Shown here: one piece after another, positions 42,118-53,671 of the stretch | Layout: every line of letters begins with the position of its first letter | Numbering within the stretch: the first letter of the stretch is position 1 | Translations under genes and position numbers: made by a program | The notes under the pieces: generated by a model | Seen by the model: only the letters and a program-made list of their open reading frames with translations | Told to the model about the DNA's origin: nothing | Databases searched by the model: none | Source of the DNA: Cordylochernes scorpioides | Lineage: Eukaryota; Arthropoda; Arachnida; Pseudoscorpiones; Chernetidae | NCBI GenBank assembly: GCA_030710605.1 | Contig: CP092869.1 | Coordinates: forward strand, 16,225,494 to 16,289,493 | Direction of reading: 5' to 3' | Length of the DNA: 64,000 nt

Positions 42118-42285
42118 ATTTTTGATTGCTCTGCTCTGAAAGAAGAAAGAAGAACCCTTATGCTCAAAACTGGGCAACTCTGTGCTTCACTTCCATCAAT
42201 AATTGACAATATGACCCAGAATAAGTATATTGCTACGGCGTTTTATGGTTTTCACAAGTCCATATCTCAGAAGAAGGCCAAGTGA
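42118..42285 (+). pseudogene. LINE ORF2 C-terminal fragment
   Basis: 55 codons to the stop at 42283-42285, reading FDCSALKEERRTLM, then QNKYIATAFYGFHKSI, ending KKAK. Such a C-terminal Cys followed by Arg-rich sequence is usual for LINE ORF2 ends. The catalytic part is absent. Confidence 0.6.
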
Positions 42286-42506
42286 TACTCACTCCTCACT
42301 TTCTTACTGCTACTCTTTTTGTGTTGATTTCTTGCTTCCCTCTTTCTTATTATTATTTTTTTTCCTTTTCTTGTTTTTTTTTCTTTCTCTTTTTACTCTG
42401 TATATATCGTTATTTCCTTTGTCTCACTGCTTTGTTCTTATGCATACCTCTGGTGAATCCTGTATAGGGTCAGTGACCCTAAATAAAGGCTTTTTGTTGT
42501 TGTTGT
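42118..42506 (+). mobile_element. 5'-truncated LINE, copy 2 only
   Basis: Flanked by TGATAATACAAGGA (42104-42117 and 42507-42520). It contains the end of an ORF, a pyrimidine-rich 3' UTR, the GAATCCTGTATAGGGTCAG block and a TTG-repeat tail (GCTTTTTGTTGTTGTTG). The 3' block defines the family of the many short LINE tails in the window. Copy 1 is uninterrupted near 9435. Confidence 0.85.
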
Positions 42507-42599
42507 TGATAATACAAGGATTATTTCTCCTGTTATCATCGTTACTACTACCACCAATAAATACTAGGAGTGGTATAATCATACAATGATATATTAAAT

Positions 42600-42722
42600 A
42601 CAAAAATGTCATTGCCTGACCGCTCACTTGATCATTTTTAGATGACAGAGCGCCATCTAGTGGAACAAAAATGAACTAAACGTTGATTTAGCTTGTTCCC
42701 TGATATTTGGCCAACCAAACTA
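42600..42722 (+). mobile_element. PLE-A' fragment
   Basis: Counterpart of the piece at 9690-9820. Confidence 0.55.
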
Positions 42723-42868
42723 ATATATAAATTTTTATTAAGCCACCGTATTGTTTGGCTAACGTTTATTCGAACAGAATATGAACTGTGTTATTCGTTC
42801 AGTCTTTCAACATTTTACATCAATATTGCGGCTTCGTGATAATCATGGTGTTACAGATATGTAAAAAT

Positions 42869-43055
42869 TAAGAAAAAGGCATCTCCTTATCGTGCAACTG
42901 AAAGTTGCTGATGGCTTGCGCCATCTATCGGAATAAATATAAACTATTCTCGTTGATTTTTAATTATTTCAGAATTGGCTAAATGGGAGATGCCTTTTTC
43001 TTAATTTATGCACCTTATCCCAGTGCAATATTACATTTGTACTATTTTTTCTTAT
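42869..43055. mobile_element. PLE-A mini-insertion without ribozyme, copy 2 only
   Basis: The AAAAAGGCATCTCCTTATCG end, body to CAGAATTGGCTAAAT, then directly GGAGATGCCTTTTTC and the tail to GTACTATTTTTTC. The ribozyme segment is deleted. Copy 1 reads through at about 9950. Confidence 0.65.
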
Positions 43056-43605
43056 GTATATATGGAAAATAGAATTCTATGGAGACCTCTGCTCTGTATG
43101 AATGGTGTCCCACCAACTTGATCTGTACGGCCCAAACTATGGCTTCGTTTTATCTCCATGTTATTTTAGGATTAATATTCCTAGATATTTCTAGATACAT
43201 AGAGGCACGGGTGATTCTATTGGCTGTTAGAAAGACAGAGATAGCGGATCAAAGCTTGCTCACAATATTGTAGCGTATGCCGACTTCATGGAACAGGAAG
43301 CTCGTGCCGGGTTGTTCCACGCGCGCTAGTGATTCTTTGCTCTCCTATAAACAATATTTATAAACTTCTCTCGCTTATTGCATTGTTATTAATTGCCATT
43401 ATTTCATCACTACAATATAATCATTTAGTGCACCTATCCCTTTTAATAAATCCATCAAAACAAAATGCAATTGGGCACGAAAGACCTTCCATAGGATAAA
43501 AACAACTATTTTTTAAAATTATAATATTATAAAATAAATAAAGCTTCCAAGTTTCTTGTTCAACTTTTTTATTTTCAAGCTTTCGTCAGTCCTTCAATAT
43601 AGTTT
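43056..43605. other. No gene; mariner empty site
   Basis: Counterpart of about 9960-10494. The TA at 43600-43601 is the unoccupied target of the mariner at 10495-11437. Confidence 0.6.
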
Positions 43606-43880
43606 TGCGTTCTCACGCACTTTTGTTCACGAATACCTATTCCATGATCGTGTCAGGAAATCTCTAGGTAACAGCTATTTTGTTCATTGAGGTACAATCT
43701 GTATTATGCTGATGAGGGCCAAAAACCCGAAACGTGTACCTGGTTTCCTTTTCTTGATTTGTTATGTAAGGATATTTAGCCAATATTCTGGAATAATTAG
43801 AAATTCAAAGATTGGTTGGTTATTTTTCGGAAAGAAGGCGCAAGCCATCATCAACGTTAATTTGCATAATCAGATGCTTT
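43606..43880 (+). mobile_element. Diverged PLE-A relative with eroded hammerhead
   Basis: Counterpart of 11445-11712; CTGATGA starts at 43709, GAAAC follows stem II, stem I is absent. Confidence 0.5.
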
Positions 43881-43932
43881 TTTTTTCTTAGCAGAACCAA
43901 GTTTATAATACAACATAATGCGGCTTATGATT

Positions 43933-44240
43933 GTAGAACGAAATTTGACAATTATACCGCGAATGTTTCTTTTTGAACGAAAAATCTAAATTTATTTTAA
44001 GGAGAAATAACGAATATTTCTAATATTAGGGATGAAGTATGATAGGATGAATTGTGAAGAGTAATGATGAACGGAAAATTCCCATCCCTGGACACTTTAT
44101 TTTTCTGTTCATCATTACTCTTCACAATTCATCCTTTCATACTTCATCCCTAAGGTTAGAAATATTCGTTATTTCTCTTTAAAATAAATTTCGATTTTTC
44201 GTTCGAAAATAAACATTTGCGGTAAAATTATTAAATTTCT
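43933..44240. mobile_element. SINE-1 inverted pair
   Basis: Counterpart of 11772-12073. Confidence 0.6.
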
Positions 44241-44644
44241 GCTAGAACCAAGTTTATTCGGATGTTTGAATCTCCCCCAGCTACGGTTAGAACTCCAGAG
44301 TTCACCCCTGGCAATGGGGGCGAAGGGTCGGGGTGACCCGATGATGACTCATTGGGAACACCTCTCTCACTCCAAGAGAATAACTTATTTACACATTAGG
44401 AAAGTTCACCTGATCCTTGTCTACAAGATTGGTCGTTCAGTGGAGAGATCCCTGGATAATCATATTCCTCTCGAAGAAGGAGGCTAAAGCCGAAGAGATT
44501 CTTTATTTACGAGATATAAGAATAAAGAAACATCGCATAAATGACGAATAGTGTCACCGTTAACTTCTATTCTTTCTTCGATGGTTGCAAGGTACTATGT
44601 ACTTAGTGTCAACCTGCAACCCCAATACATATTAATGACTGTAT

Positions 44645-44756
44645 TGACTCATCCATTGATGAGCTATACTCTTCCCCGGCAAACACCATCAACAAGCTCT
44701 ACAAGCTTGATACCTTAGTGTGATTGAGTGGAGATAAGAAAGAAGAAGAATATTGC
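44645..44756 (+). mobile_element. LINE 3' end (GCCGGTCCC family)
   Basis: Counterpart of 12485-12590. The preceding 44241-44644 has no recognised feature. Confidence 0.6.
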
Positions 44757-45114
44757 TTTTTCGAAACGATATTTCCAACGATTCTCCATCTCTTGTAATC
44801 ATATTCCTGTTTTTGAAATTCACTCATCGTTCATTGTTCTAGCAACAACCATACTTCTATACAGTAATTTAGAGTCGAGTTAGTTATCGTTATTAACTAG
44901 ACAAATCACATTGCAATGTCATCTTAGAACGGCCAACAGTAGTACAATGAAGAAAGAGCTATTCAGATAGGATATTAGACCTCTTTTAGCAGCTAGGATT
45001 ACAATTACAATTATTTTATTTCCAAAGCGCTATATCCCGCAAGGGATACTTGCGCCAAACAAGGAGAAAAGTTAATTTACATAAGTTATTTACATTATTC
45101 AACGCATGAAAACA

Positions 45115-45417
45115 TTAGAGATCCAGATTTTGTAGAAAGTTTAGAATGTATTTACAAAATGAATTGAACTTTAAATATGATTTTTTATCGGAAATCAAAT
45201 CGTTAAGTTCACAAACAACTAGTTCATTCTTCATTCTATAATCTTGAAATGCTGGGCAATCGATCAGTAGATGTCTTGAGGTTTGTTCCTCAATACCACA
45301 AAAGCAACTTGAATCCTCCACTGCCTTTATTCTATTTAAAAAACTTTTGAAATTTCCGTGGTTTGTAGGATCGAGACAGTGTGAAAGAAGTTCCCGACAT
45401 TCTCTTTGTGGCTGAGA
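45115..45417 (-). pseudogene. LINE reverse-transcriptase ORF, C-terminal fragment
   Basis: Counterpart of 12960-13262 with Q for H in the zinc-knuckle-like motif (CFCGIEEQTSRHLL). The tail lies at about 45000-45015. Confidence 0.75.
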
Positions 45418-46370
45418 TCAAAGCTATGTGTGAAGCGAAGAAAAAATATTCTGACACTTCTTGCCTACGATCGAGGCTATATGGAAGGATCAAAGAAGAT
45501 CCTGACACCTCACCGCTATGTGAATAGAAGAAGCTGACAGCCAGGGCAACAGTCGAGGCCACGTTAAAGAAGATGCTGAGAGCCAGAACTGTGACATCCA
45601 GATCGGTGACAAATATTTTACCCGCAGGTTGCGACACCATCCCGGACTCTCCACAACACACCGCTGTTGACACCGCGACAGGTACTAGACGTGCTGGACA
45701 TACTACTGTCACCTTAACTACCGTCTTGTAGCAAGCCCTCCCCCCTGGATGATAATTCTATCTACCAACTGCTAGCATATGTGGAAGTACCAGGGTCCAT
45801 GGGTTGTTAGAATGACGTCTTTGAAACACTGTAGCGTGTGATTCATGTGAGTTAGCGAAGCCTTCCCCTCCTAAAATGAAATTCCGTATAATCAGCTGAC
45901 TATACAATATTTGGTTGCTGTTGCTAAGAGAAACAAAGAGGGGAACTCGTGAGTGATTTATCCTCGTCTCTCAATCCGATAGTCAACAAATATATAACTG
46001 GATGAATGATGTTTGATCAAGGTCTTTGGTTTATATAAATTCTACAAGGCCGCAGTCACCGTTCGGAGGAGATTTATAGAATCGCCGAATGTCGTGGTCC
46101 ATTTGGATGAGGAAAGCGAAGACTAGAACGCGGCTGATTCCACACTCGCCTTTCAGTGATATGCTAACCTTGACGTATGTACGGTGTGGCCACTGGACAT
46201 GTGTCGGACCTGGAGGCTGTTGTTGGGTTCTGTGTTGCCTGGAGTACAGTAGCTCTATCTATTATGCTTTCTTTCTTCCTTTGGTTGTATATCAGTATAT
46301 TTTTTACCGAACTGTGAACAAGTAGACATAGCTTTCATTGTTAACGACTCAGAAAGAAGCTTGTACATTA
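45418..46370. other. GC-richer unassigned block
   Basis: Counterpart of 13263-14201; no assignable gene. Confidence 0.35.
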
Positions 46371-46732
46371 TTTAGTGGTGGTGTTTTGTCCCTCCATGGA
46401 AAGGGGGGTGCCCCGTTAGTCAGCCACATTTCAGAGTTCCCTGTTCACGGTTACCGTAGCGGCTCACGACACCGTACTACAGGGCAGTCCCTTACTTGTG
46501 CTGTTTCTCCCCACGTAGAGGAGGATTTCTGGGCAGGACATTTTTTAGTGGTGGTGTCTTGTCCCTCCATTGAAAGGGGAGGTGCCATTGCCTCGTTAGT
46601 CAGCCACATTTCAGAGCTCCCTGTTCACAGTTACTGTAGCGGCTCGGGGCTTACAACACCGTACTAAAGGGCAGTCCCTTACTTGTGCTGCTTCTTCCCA
46701 GTAGAAGAGGACTTCTGAGCAGGACATTTTTT
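46371..46732 (+). repeat. Two-unit direct repeat (~180 bp)
   Basis: Counterpart of 14202-14572, with a small deletion in the first unit. Confidence 0.8.
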
Positions 46733-47119
46733 GTTGTTTCGTTGATAGATAGACATGTGAAGCTGCTAATTTTGGTCTAATCTCTCCTGAAGTAGGAAAC
46801 AAAGAAGTAGGATCTTGTAGTTCATCTCCGCAAAACTAGTAGAACGGTGAACTGGATAGGTGGAGACAACTGTGAAAATTAATCCATCACCAATTCTGCC
46901 TTCCCTTTGTGATGAAATACCAATTTGGTATGAGGGAGAGAGAGTAAACCGAAGTGTGACTCCACCAACAAACATCTACAGTAGCGATCCGTCGTCTTCT
47001 AACACAGAATGGCGTTGAAACATGGATTTCAAGCAGAAATACCTACCGAGACTTTCATGGGAATTTTGGCATGTTGGAACAGGGGTTATATGTGGAAATT
47101 TTGCCGGGGGGATATTGAT

Positions 47120-47335
47120 CTAAAGAGACAAAGGTCGCCTCTCCCGTCAAAATAGACGTTAAAACTAGACGCCATCTATTGACTGTCACCGCAAACTAGC
47201 GGTCTCGGGTCGGTGACAAAGCCACAACACCAGCTTTGTCACCGACCCGAGACCGCTAGTTTGCGGTGACGGTCAATAGATGGCGTCTAGTTTTGACGTC
47301 TATTTTGACGGGAGAGGCGACCTTTGTCTCTTTAG
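47120..47335. mobile_element. Fold-back MITE (family P), full palindrome
   Basis: Counterpart of 14958-15172; arms pair almost perfectly. Confidence 0.8.
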
Positions 47336-47798
47336 GGATTATATGTAGCAGTCCTGTTACAATTGGTGATCATTTTGTCTTGGAATTATATTGAAAGTTT
47401 AGCAAAAAGTATTTTATCCTGGAAATCTGTATGTAGGGCAGTAGTGAAAATATGCCTATATATTTTTATTGAATATATAAATAAATTATGTTTTTTTTTC
47501 TATGTTTCATAGTTATTACTTTGCTAAGCAAAGGCGAGTTAATGCCTCATCTACGGCCTAATGATAAACATAGAAACAGACAGTGTAATATGGAAAAAAT
47601 CCGTTGTATTTGATGTTCACTGAAGAAAATTTGTTATAAAACTATGAAAAAGACTTTGCAATAACAAGAAATTGAGTTGATATGCATTCTTCATTGTGGA
47701 AAAAGTTTAATATTCTCTTTTCTAAGGATTATTTTTAAAATAAGAGATTCAATGAGGGACAACCTCTTTTCTAAGACGATATAGAAGTGGGGTCCTTA

Positions 47799-47901
47799 TA
47801 AAGGAGTCCTCAACCCGGATTCGACCCAGGGGACTTTCCCCATCACGTGACCACCACCCTTCTGACCTAGAATGCCGATCCACTCGGTCAGCTGAGGTTC
47901 C
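47799..47901 (-). mobile_element. tRNA-Leu/Ser-like sequence
   Basis: Counterpart of 15631-15735. 47336-47798 and 47902-48640 hold no recognised gene. Confidence 0.45.
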
Positions 47902-48649
47902 AATTTGCATATACATTTATTCCTTCAGTCTGCGCACGCGCGGTACCTATACATAATGGATGGAGTCGTCTGCTCACGAAGAATGATGATGATGATAAGC
48001 TATCAGTGAAGTAATAAATATAAATCACGTAAAATCATGGCCGCATATATATATGTTATATAAAAATATTATTTTATTTTAAATTATATGATTTCATAGA
48101 TTCAAATACTCTGCTAAATCGACCGCCAGAGGTCACAATTCCCCTATAAAAACTCGTTGTTGTTTTATCCCAATGGCCGGCTCAAAACTTTTGTATATTA
48201 TGTAAATAATATTTTGTTTTCCTTATTCTCCTCGCCTTAAGCCAGGCAGTACTTTTATCAAATTATGTTTTTCATATATATTCCTTAGCTCAAATAAAGA
48301 AATCTCTGATCAAAACTATATATTTTCAAGATTATTATTTCAACCACGACTCCATTACCATACCATAATCCTCAACATGATCTAAATTAAAGCTGAAAAT
48401 CTCTTTTCTATTTATAATATATATATTTTAAAAAGTTTCGTTTTTTTCCTTATATATATTATATTAAAATATATTCATTTATTATATATTATTTTTTTAT
48501 AGAATGTATATAAAAATGATCCTTTTGTTTTAAAATATAGTTTCAAAAACACACGCCTGAAAAAACGTATTGTTTGTATGTTACACAAATACACTAAATA
48601 AAGGATAAGGGAATGTGCTAATATGTAAATATGTTACTTATCAATTTTA

Positions 48650-48840
48650 ATGCGTGGCGCCATCTGTTGTAATAAATCTGAACTATTTTTGGCGCTTATG
48701 TTTCTTTAAAAAAATAAATCAAATAAATTGTCGAAACCGCTGGGAGGGGTTCACCACTGATGAGCTAGCGCCCTACCATAATTTTTTTTTATCATTACGG
48801 TAAAATCAGTAGAAAATGAATCATAAGCGTCCAAAAATAG
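48650..48840 (+). mobile_element. Family M, decayed
   Basis: GTCGAAACCGCTGGGAGGGG, CACCACTGATGAGCTAG, CCCTACC: both helices are eroded. It lies in a block absent from copy 1. Confidence 0.5.
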
Positions 48841-49029
48841 TTTAAATTTCAGATATCTATAGTGAATAGAAGGTTGTAGCTGTACTGTATATATAGGTAT
48901 TGTAAAGATACCTGGCCAGCATTCATAGTTCTTAGAATTAAAGCTACTTCGGTCAGTATACATCTTTTTATTTATTTATTACCAGTTAAGACACGCTATA
49001 TCCGATCTGGATAATTGCGCGAGAAACTA

Positions 49030-49807
49030 TCTATATATATAATTGCCTTATTCTGTCTGAAGCTCACGGATAGAATGCGCGCCCATTGGCTGCCGGCGAA
49101 CACATGTCCTCCCTGCCCCCCTCTAGACAACCCTGTTATCAGCAGTGTGTTACATCCACCTGTCTATACAGACCACCCTGTCTATAGCGACCACTGACCA
49201 CCCTGCCTATAGCGGCCACTCTAGACAACCCTGTTATCAGCTGTGTGATACATACACCTGTCTATAGCGGCCATTCTAGACAACCCTGTTATCAGCAGTG
49301 TGTTACATCCACCTGTCTATACAGACCACCCTGTCTATAGCGACCACTGACCACCCTGCCTATAGCGGCCACTCTAGACAACCCTGTTATCAGCTGTGTG
49401 ATACATCCACCTGTCCATACAGGCCACCCTGTCTATAGCGGTCACTTTAGGCAACCCTGTTATCATCAGTGTGTTACATTCACCTGTCTATACAGACCAC
49501 CCTGTCTATAGCGGTCACTTTAGGCAACCCTGTTATCAGCTGTGTGATACATACACCTGTCTATACAGACCACCCTGTCTATAGCGGTCACTTTAGGCAA
49601 CCCTGTTATCAGCTGTGTGATACATACACCTGTCTATACAGACCACCCTGTCTATAGCGGCCACTCTAGACAACCCTGTTATCAGCTGTGTGATACATAC
49701 ACCTGTCTATACAGACCACCCTGTCTATAGCGACCACCCAAGACAACGTTTTTAAAATATATTCGCACTCGGGTAAAACCCGGGCGTTGCCCGGGCCATT
49801 CGTCTAG
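49030..49807 (+). mobile_element. Helitron carrying a minisatellite, copy 2 only
   Basis: Starts TCTATATATATAATTGCC after an A and ends with the hairpin CCCGGGCGTTGCCCGGG and CTAG (49804-49807) before T. Most of the interior is the array at 49125-49740. No Rep/helicase ORF. Confidence 0.78.
49125..49740 (+). repeat. ~70 bp minisatellite inside a Helitron
   Basis: About nine units sharing CAACCCTGTTATCAGC, GTGTGATACATACACCTGTC and ACCACCCTGTCTATAGCGG, with some units shortened. Frames inside are repeat by-products. Confidence 0.9.
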
Positions 49808-49991
49808 TTTACAATAATTGTAGTAGAGTAGGTAACAGAATTATCAAAAAGAAAATAAACAATTAAGAGCATTAAATAAACATATACATTAAACAAATAA
49901 GCAACAACATAAGCAGATAGAAGAAATCGCAAGGTAGTTATTTACAGTATGTTAAGCAAATCTTTGTATGTTAAATAAATCTTTTTATTAT

Positions 49992-50031
49992 CTCGACGTT
50001 TCGACCAAAATTCTTTTGTCTTCTTCAGAAG
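49992..50031 (-). ncRNA. Hammerhead ribozyme, family C
   Basis: Minus strand: CTT/GAG stem I with a U-G pair, CTGAAGA (50022-50028), stem II GACAAAA against TTTTGGTC with one bulge, GAAAC, GTC (49995-49997). Confidence 0.65.
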
Positions 50032-50101
50032 CGAAAATCATAGTCTCCTCTAGTTGCCATCTTGAATACCTCAGGGACCAAAATTGGTTTCTTGATTATC
50101 G

Positions 50102-50140
50102 CTCCTGACGAAGACAAAATAATTTTGTCGAAATGTCGAG
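50102..50140 (+). ncRNA. Hammerhead ribozyme, family C
   Basis: CTC/GAG stem I, CTGACGA (50105-50111), 7 bp stem II GACAAAA/TTTTGTC, GAAAT, GTC (50135-50137). The stem III pair is U-G. Confidence 0.65.
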
Positions 50141-50198
50141 ATTATAAAAAGTTTTACTGACCGAAGTATCTTTAATTTGAAGAACTATGTATAAATAA

Positions 50199-50418
50199 TA
50201 AGACACAATTTGGATTATAGATTATAAACACAAGGTAATAAGACCAAATCCAATGATAAGGCACAATTTGGATTATAAACACAAGGTAATAAGACCAAAT
50301 CCAATGATAAGGCACAATTTGGATTATAGATTATAAACACAAGGTAATAAGACCAAATCCAATGATAAGGCACAATTTGGATTATAGATTATAAACACAA
50401 GGTAATAAGACCAAATCT
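50199..50418 (+). repeat. Short tandem array of a family B end
   Basis: Four units of about 55-63 bp sharing AAGGCACAATTTGGATTATA and AAACACAAGGTAATAAGACC. It leads into a short palindrome (50425-50490) with relics of the family B hammerhead, where GAAA and CTGATGA are lost. Confidence 0.85.
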
Positions 50419-51204
50419 TAATAAATAAATAGTGTGTGACGTTTCAGTAACAACGCTGTTACCAAAACATCACACACTATTTATTTATTTGGATTTGGTC
50501 TTATTACCTTGTGTTTATAATCTATGTATATATAAGTGCGCATGTAAAAAAATGTGAAAAAAAACAATAAAACAAGGTTACAGCCTCTATCTTTCAGATA
50601 ATCAAGACCTATTGTGGTCTTGAGGTAGAGAAAACTTTTATTGTGGCTGAAGTGTCTCTTATTCTAAGATCTATGAATGCTGGCCAGGCAACCTCTTTCT
50701 ACAATTTATTTTCATTTTAATATTTAGTTGGTATTTTAATCAATGCTTTTTCTATCGCGTTTTCTCTTTAGATTTTTTTTCAAGTTAGTATTTCAATAGT
50801 TGCTAAGAAGTCTTCCCCGGGTTATATTGTAGCGGATGTATGTAAGTTTTTCTTTTATAGCTATTTTTAATGTAAAGGAAATAAATAATCAAGAATGTAT
50901 GTCTCGTTAGTTTTTATTTTTAACCAACGTCTGCTTTTTTACCAAGGTCGTCATGTAAACAATGCTAAGTGATGATGATTATTGGAATAAAGTTCTATGA
51001 AAAATTAAATATGAGAATAATAATTTTGAGATGTTTACAGCACGTATCAATATAAAGAAATATTACCAAACGACTGATCATTTTGTTTCGTATTTAACAC
51101 TTCCCCCTATTTAACGATTTATAGAATTGTTGCTTCTCTTAATTATCTTTTGATATTCTATTAATTATATCACAAAAATATTTTCGCCGTACATTATCTT
51201 ATTC

Positions 51205-51726
51205 GTCTTTCTTATCTCCACTCAATCATATCAGGGTATCAAGCTTGTAGAGCTTGTTGATGATGTCTGTGCTGGGGATGAGCCAATACAATAGATAATG
51301 CGGTTTTTGGCAACCATCATACCTGGGTGAAGTAGAATGTGTCTGACTTTGTCATTAAGACTGGGAGCACTACTCAGTAGCAGGCCACTGACTTAGCTCC
51401 AATATGAAATGTCTGACATGAGGAATCGACACCATGTACAGCCGCTCCTAACATGGAGTACATAATGTATCTCCTTTGTCATTAAGACTGGGAGCACTAC
51501 TCAGTAGCAGGCCACTGACTTAGCTCCAATATGAAATGTCTGACATGAGGAACAGACACCATGTACAGCCGCTCCTAACATAGGTACAGACTCATCCTGT
51601 ATCCCTGGAGCCCTTACAGGATACTATCAGCCGGGCCAGCTGAGCCCAGGTTTTTTAGCAAACTTATTACTGCTCCCCCTCCTCCTTTTTTTATCCGGGC
51701 TTGGGACCGGCTAAGATGGAGTTACG
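51205..51726 (-). mobile_element. LINE 3' end (GCCGGTCCC family)
   Basis: Counterpart of 16902-17315 with an internal tandem copy of about 120 bp (GTCATTAAGACTGGGAGCAC occurs twice). Confidence 0.6.
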
Positions 51727-51749
51727 TATAATATCATTATTATAATGCA

Positions 51750-52400
51750 ATAAGGCGCCATCTATCTATATAAAATGGAAGTATTTAAGCACGAATGCTT
51801 CTTTTTTTACATAGAACAAACTTCTACTGTCCTTATAGATGGCGCGTTATTGCTTTGTGTTAATTTATACCTAACTGGCCTTGTCCTTATTGTTTGCCGA
51901 ATAGCATTGCTCGATGCAAATATTTGAATGTAATTCTATTGTCCTATAAGCTTATTGATGTATATAGTTGTTTATTTGTTTTGCATATTTTTCATTTATA
52001 AATTAATCTCATAATTTAGTCTGTGAAAATAAAAATATTGGACCAGTGACGAAAACAAAAAAAATATATGGTTGGCTTAATGTTATGTAGTTATGATATA
52101 TAATTAAATGTGATGTTTATGTAATTTTGATCTTAATTGAATAAAATATATAAAGTTTAAATGTGTTTTAAACTTTAATAATAAGTACAAAACAATTATG
52201 TCCATAGTTTTCTTGAATACCATTTCTGGGATTCCACCCTTCATTGTAGCATATATAAGCAGAATAGTCCAATATAGTATTTTAGCTCTAAAGAAGCGGT
52301 TTGGGAGGGTTCACAACTGATGAGCCAAGCCCTCCAAATATTTTTTCATCGCAGTAGAAGTTTGTTGTGTGTATACAAGAAATCATTCGTGCTTAAATCC
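51750..52400 (-). mobile_element. Family M, rearranged
   Basis: Counterpart of 17345-18015. Confidence 0.5.
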
Positions 52401-52489
52401 CTTCATTATATATATTGTTAATGATATCAATTATCATCTGCTATATTTTATAGAGATTGAGATTGATTTATTACAATGTTCATATATAC

Positions 52490-52630
52490 ACACACACAAA
52501 AGCCTTTATTAAGACACACTGGTCTTATAGAGGATTCTCCCCGAGATTACAAGAGAGATAGGCCTGTGAACGTGGGGAATATACAGAAGAAGAAGACTCG
52601 ACTGCAGGATATACAATGCCCACATAAGAT
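52490..52630 (-). mobile_element. LINE 3' tail
   Basis: Counterpart of 18098-18240. Confidence 0.55.
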
Positions 52631-52706
52631 TATATAGGGTTAAATACAGAATAAATATAAATATGAATAATTATGATTATATAATGATAAATATGTAAAT
52701 AAATAT

Positions 52707-53139
52707 TCTATATACAGTTACGAACGTCATGCGTTCTTAATCCGTCATTCATTTTTCATGTCTGTCACGGTTTGCTTTTTTTTTTTTGGAATGGCGCCCC
52801 CCTATTGGTCGGCTACGATCACGCCACCTTTGCCCCCCCCCCCCCCCCATTCATGTCCCCCCCCCCCCCCCCATTTCTGTAACTATTGTGTTGGAGCGGG
52901 TCGCTCCTTAAATAAATACATATATTAGATAATAACCAAATGGAATCCTCTCTTTCTTTTTCCCAGTAAGAGACGCCTACGGAAGCCAACAGTACATAGA
53001 CAGATAAAGCACATAGGCTATAGTTATTAACTAAAATATGCATTTATTTAAGGCGCCAATTTATAATTGTAACAAATAGTATTTGAATCAAAACATTCAA
53101 TCGGGTAAAACACGGGCGTTGCCCGGGTCATTCGGCTAG
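52707..53139 (+). mobile_element. Non-autonomous Helitron (family H2)
   Basis: Counterpart of 18320-18692; CTAG at 53136-53139. It carries two poly-C runs around 52832-52872. Confidence 0.75.
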
Positions 53140-53502
53140 TTTAAAATAAGAGAGAGAGAGAATTCCATAAAACATTGCAATATCCAAATAAGAAATAACT
53201 GGATAGAATATTTTTTAAAAATCAAGGTTATTATTGCCCAATTATACATTTTAAAATACGCTACAATTCTAAATATTTAGAAATAGTTTGTTATATAAAG
53301 TGGTGTGAGTTTAGAATATTGATGTGGAGGCGTCACGCAGCAGCCATTGCGGCACGTGACCTGAATCCCCAGTTGTAGGCCAAGGGTACGACACCGGTGG
53401 TAATCCTTTGTTGTCCTGGAACAACTTCTGGAGTTTAATGGCGGCGGTTTCATTCTGACAGCATTCTTTGCTTCATCTTTGCTGGGCTGAGGCTTCCACC
53501 TC

Positions 53503-53656
53503 TTGTACATCCATCTCTTGTACATGCATCTCTTGTACATCCATCTCTTGTACATGCATCTCTTGTACATCCATCTCTTGTACATGCATCTCTTGTACAT
53601 GCATCTCTTGTACATCCATCTCTTGTACATCCATCTCTTGTACATCCATCTCTTGA
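53503..53656 (+). repeat. 15 bp VNTR, about ten units
   Basis: Units TCTTGTACATCCATC and TCTTGTACATGCATC alternate. Copy 1 has a single unit (near 19055-19072). Because 15 is a multiple of three it creates long open frames on both strands, which are not genes. Confidence 0.95.
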
Positions 53657-53671
53657 TTTACAATGAGGTTT

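Larger units (their letters stand above)
49960..50185. mobile_element. Inverted element with two hammerheads, family C
   Basis: Opposed ribozymes at 49992-50031 (minus) and 50102-50140 (plus) with about 70 bp between them and family C arm ends outside (TTTTACTGACCGAAGTATCT). No ORF. Confidence 0.7.

Noticed and set aside
42230-42589. Hydrophobic 119-codon ORF
   Set aside because: It is the pyrimidine-rich 3' UTR of the LINE at 42118-42506.
49125-50418. CRISPR-like array
   Set aside because: Units are contiguous tandem repeats without unique spacers, in an animal genome.
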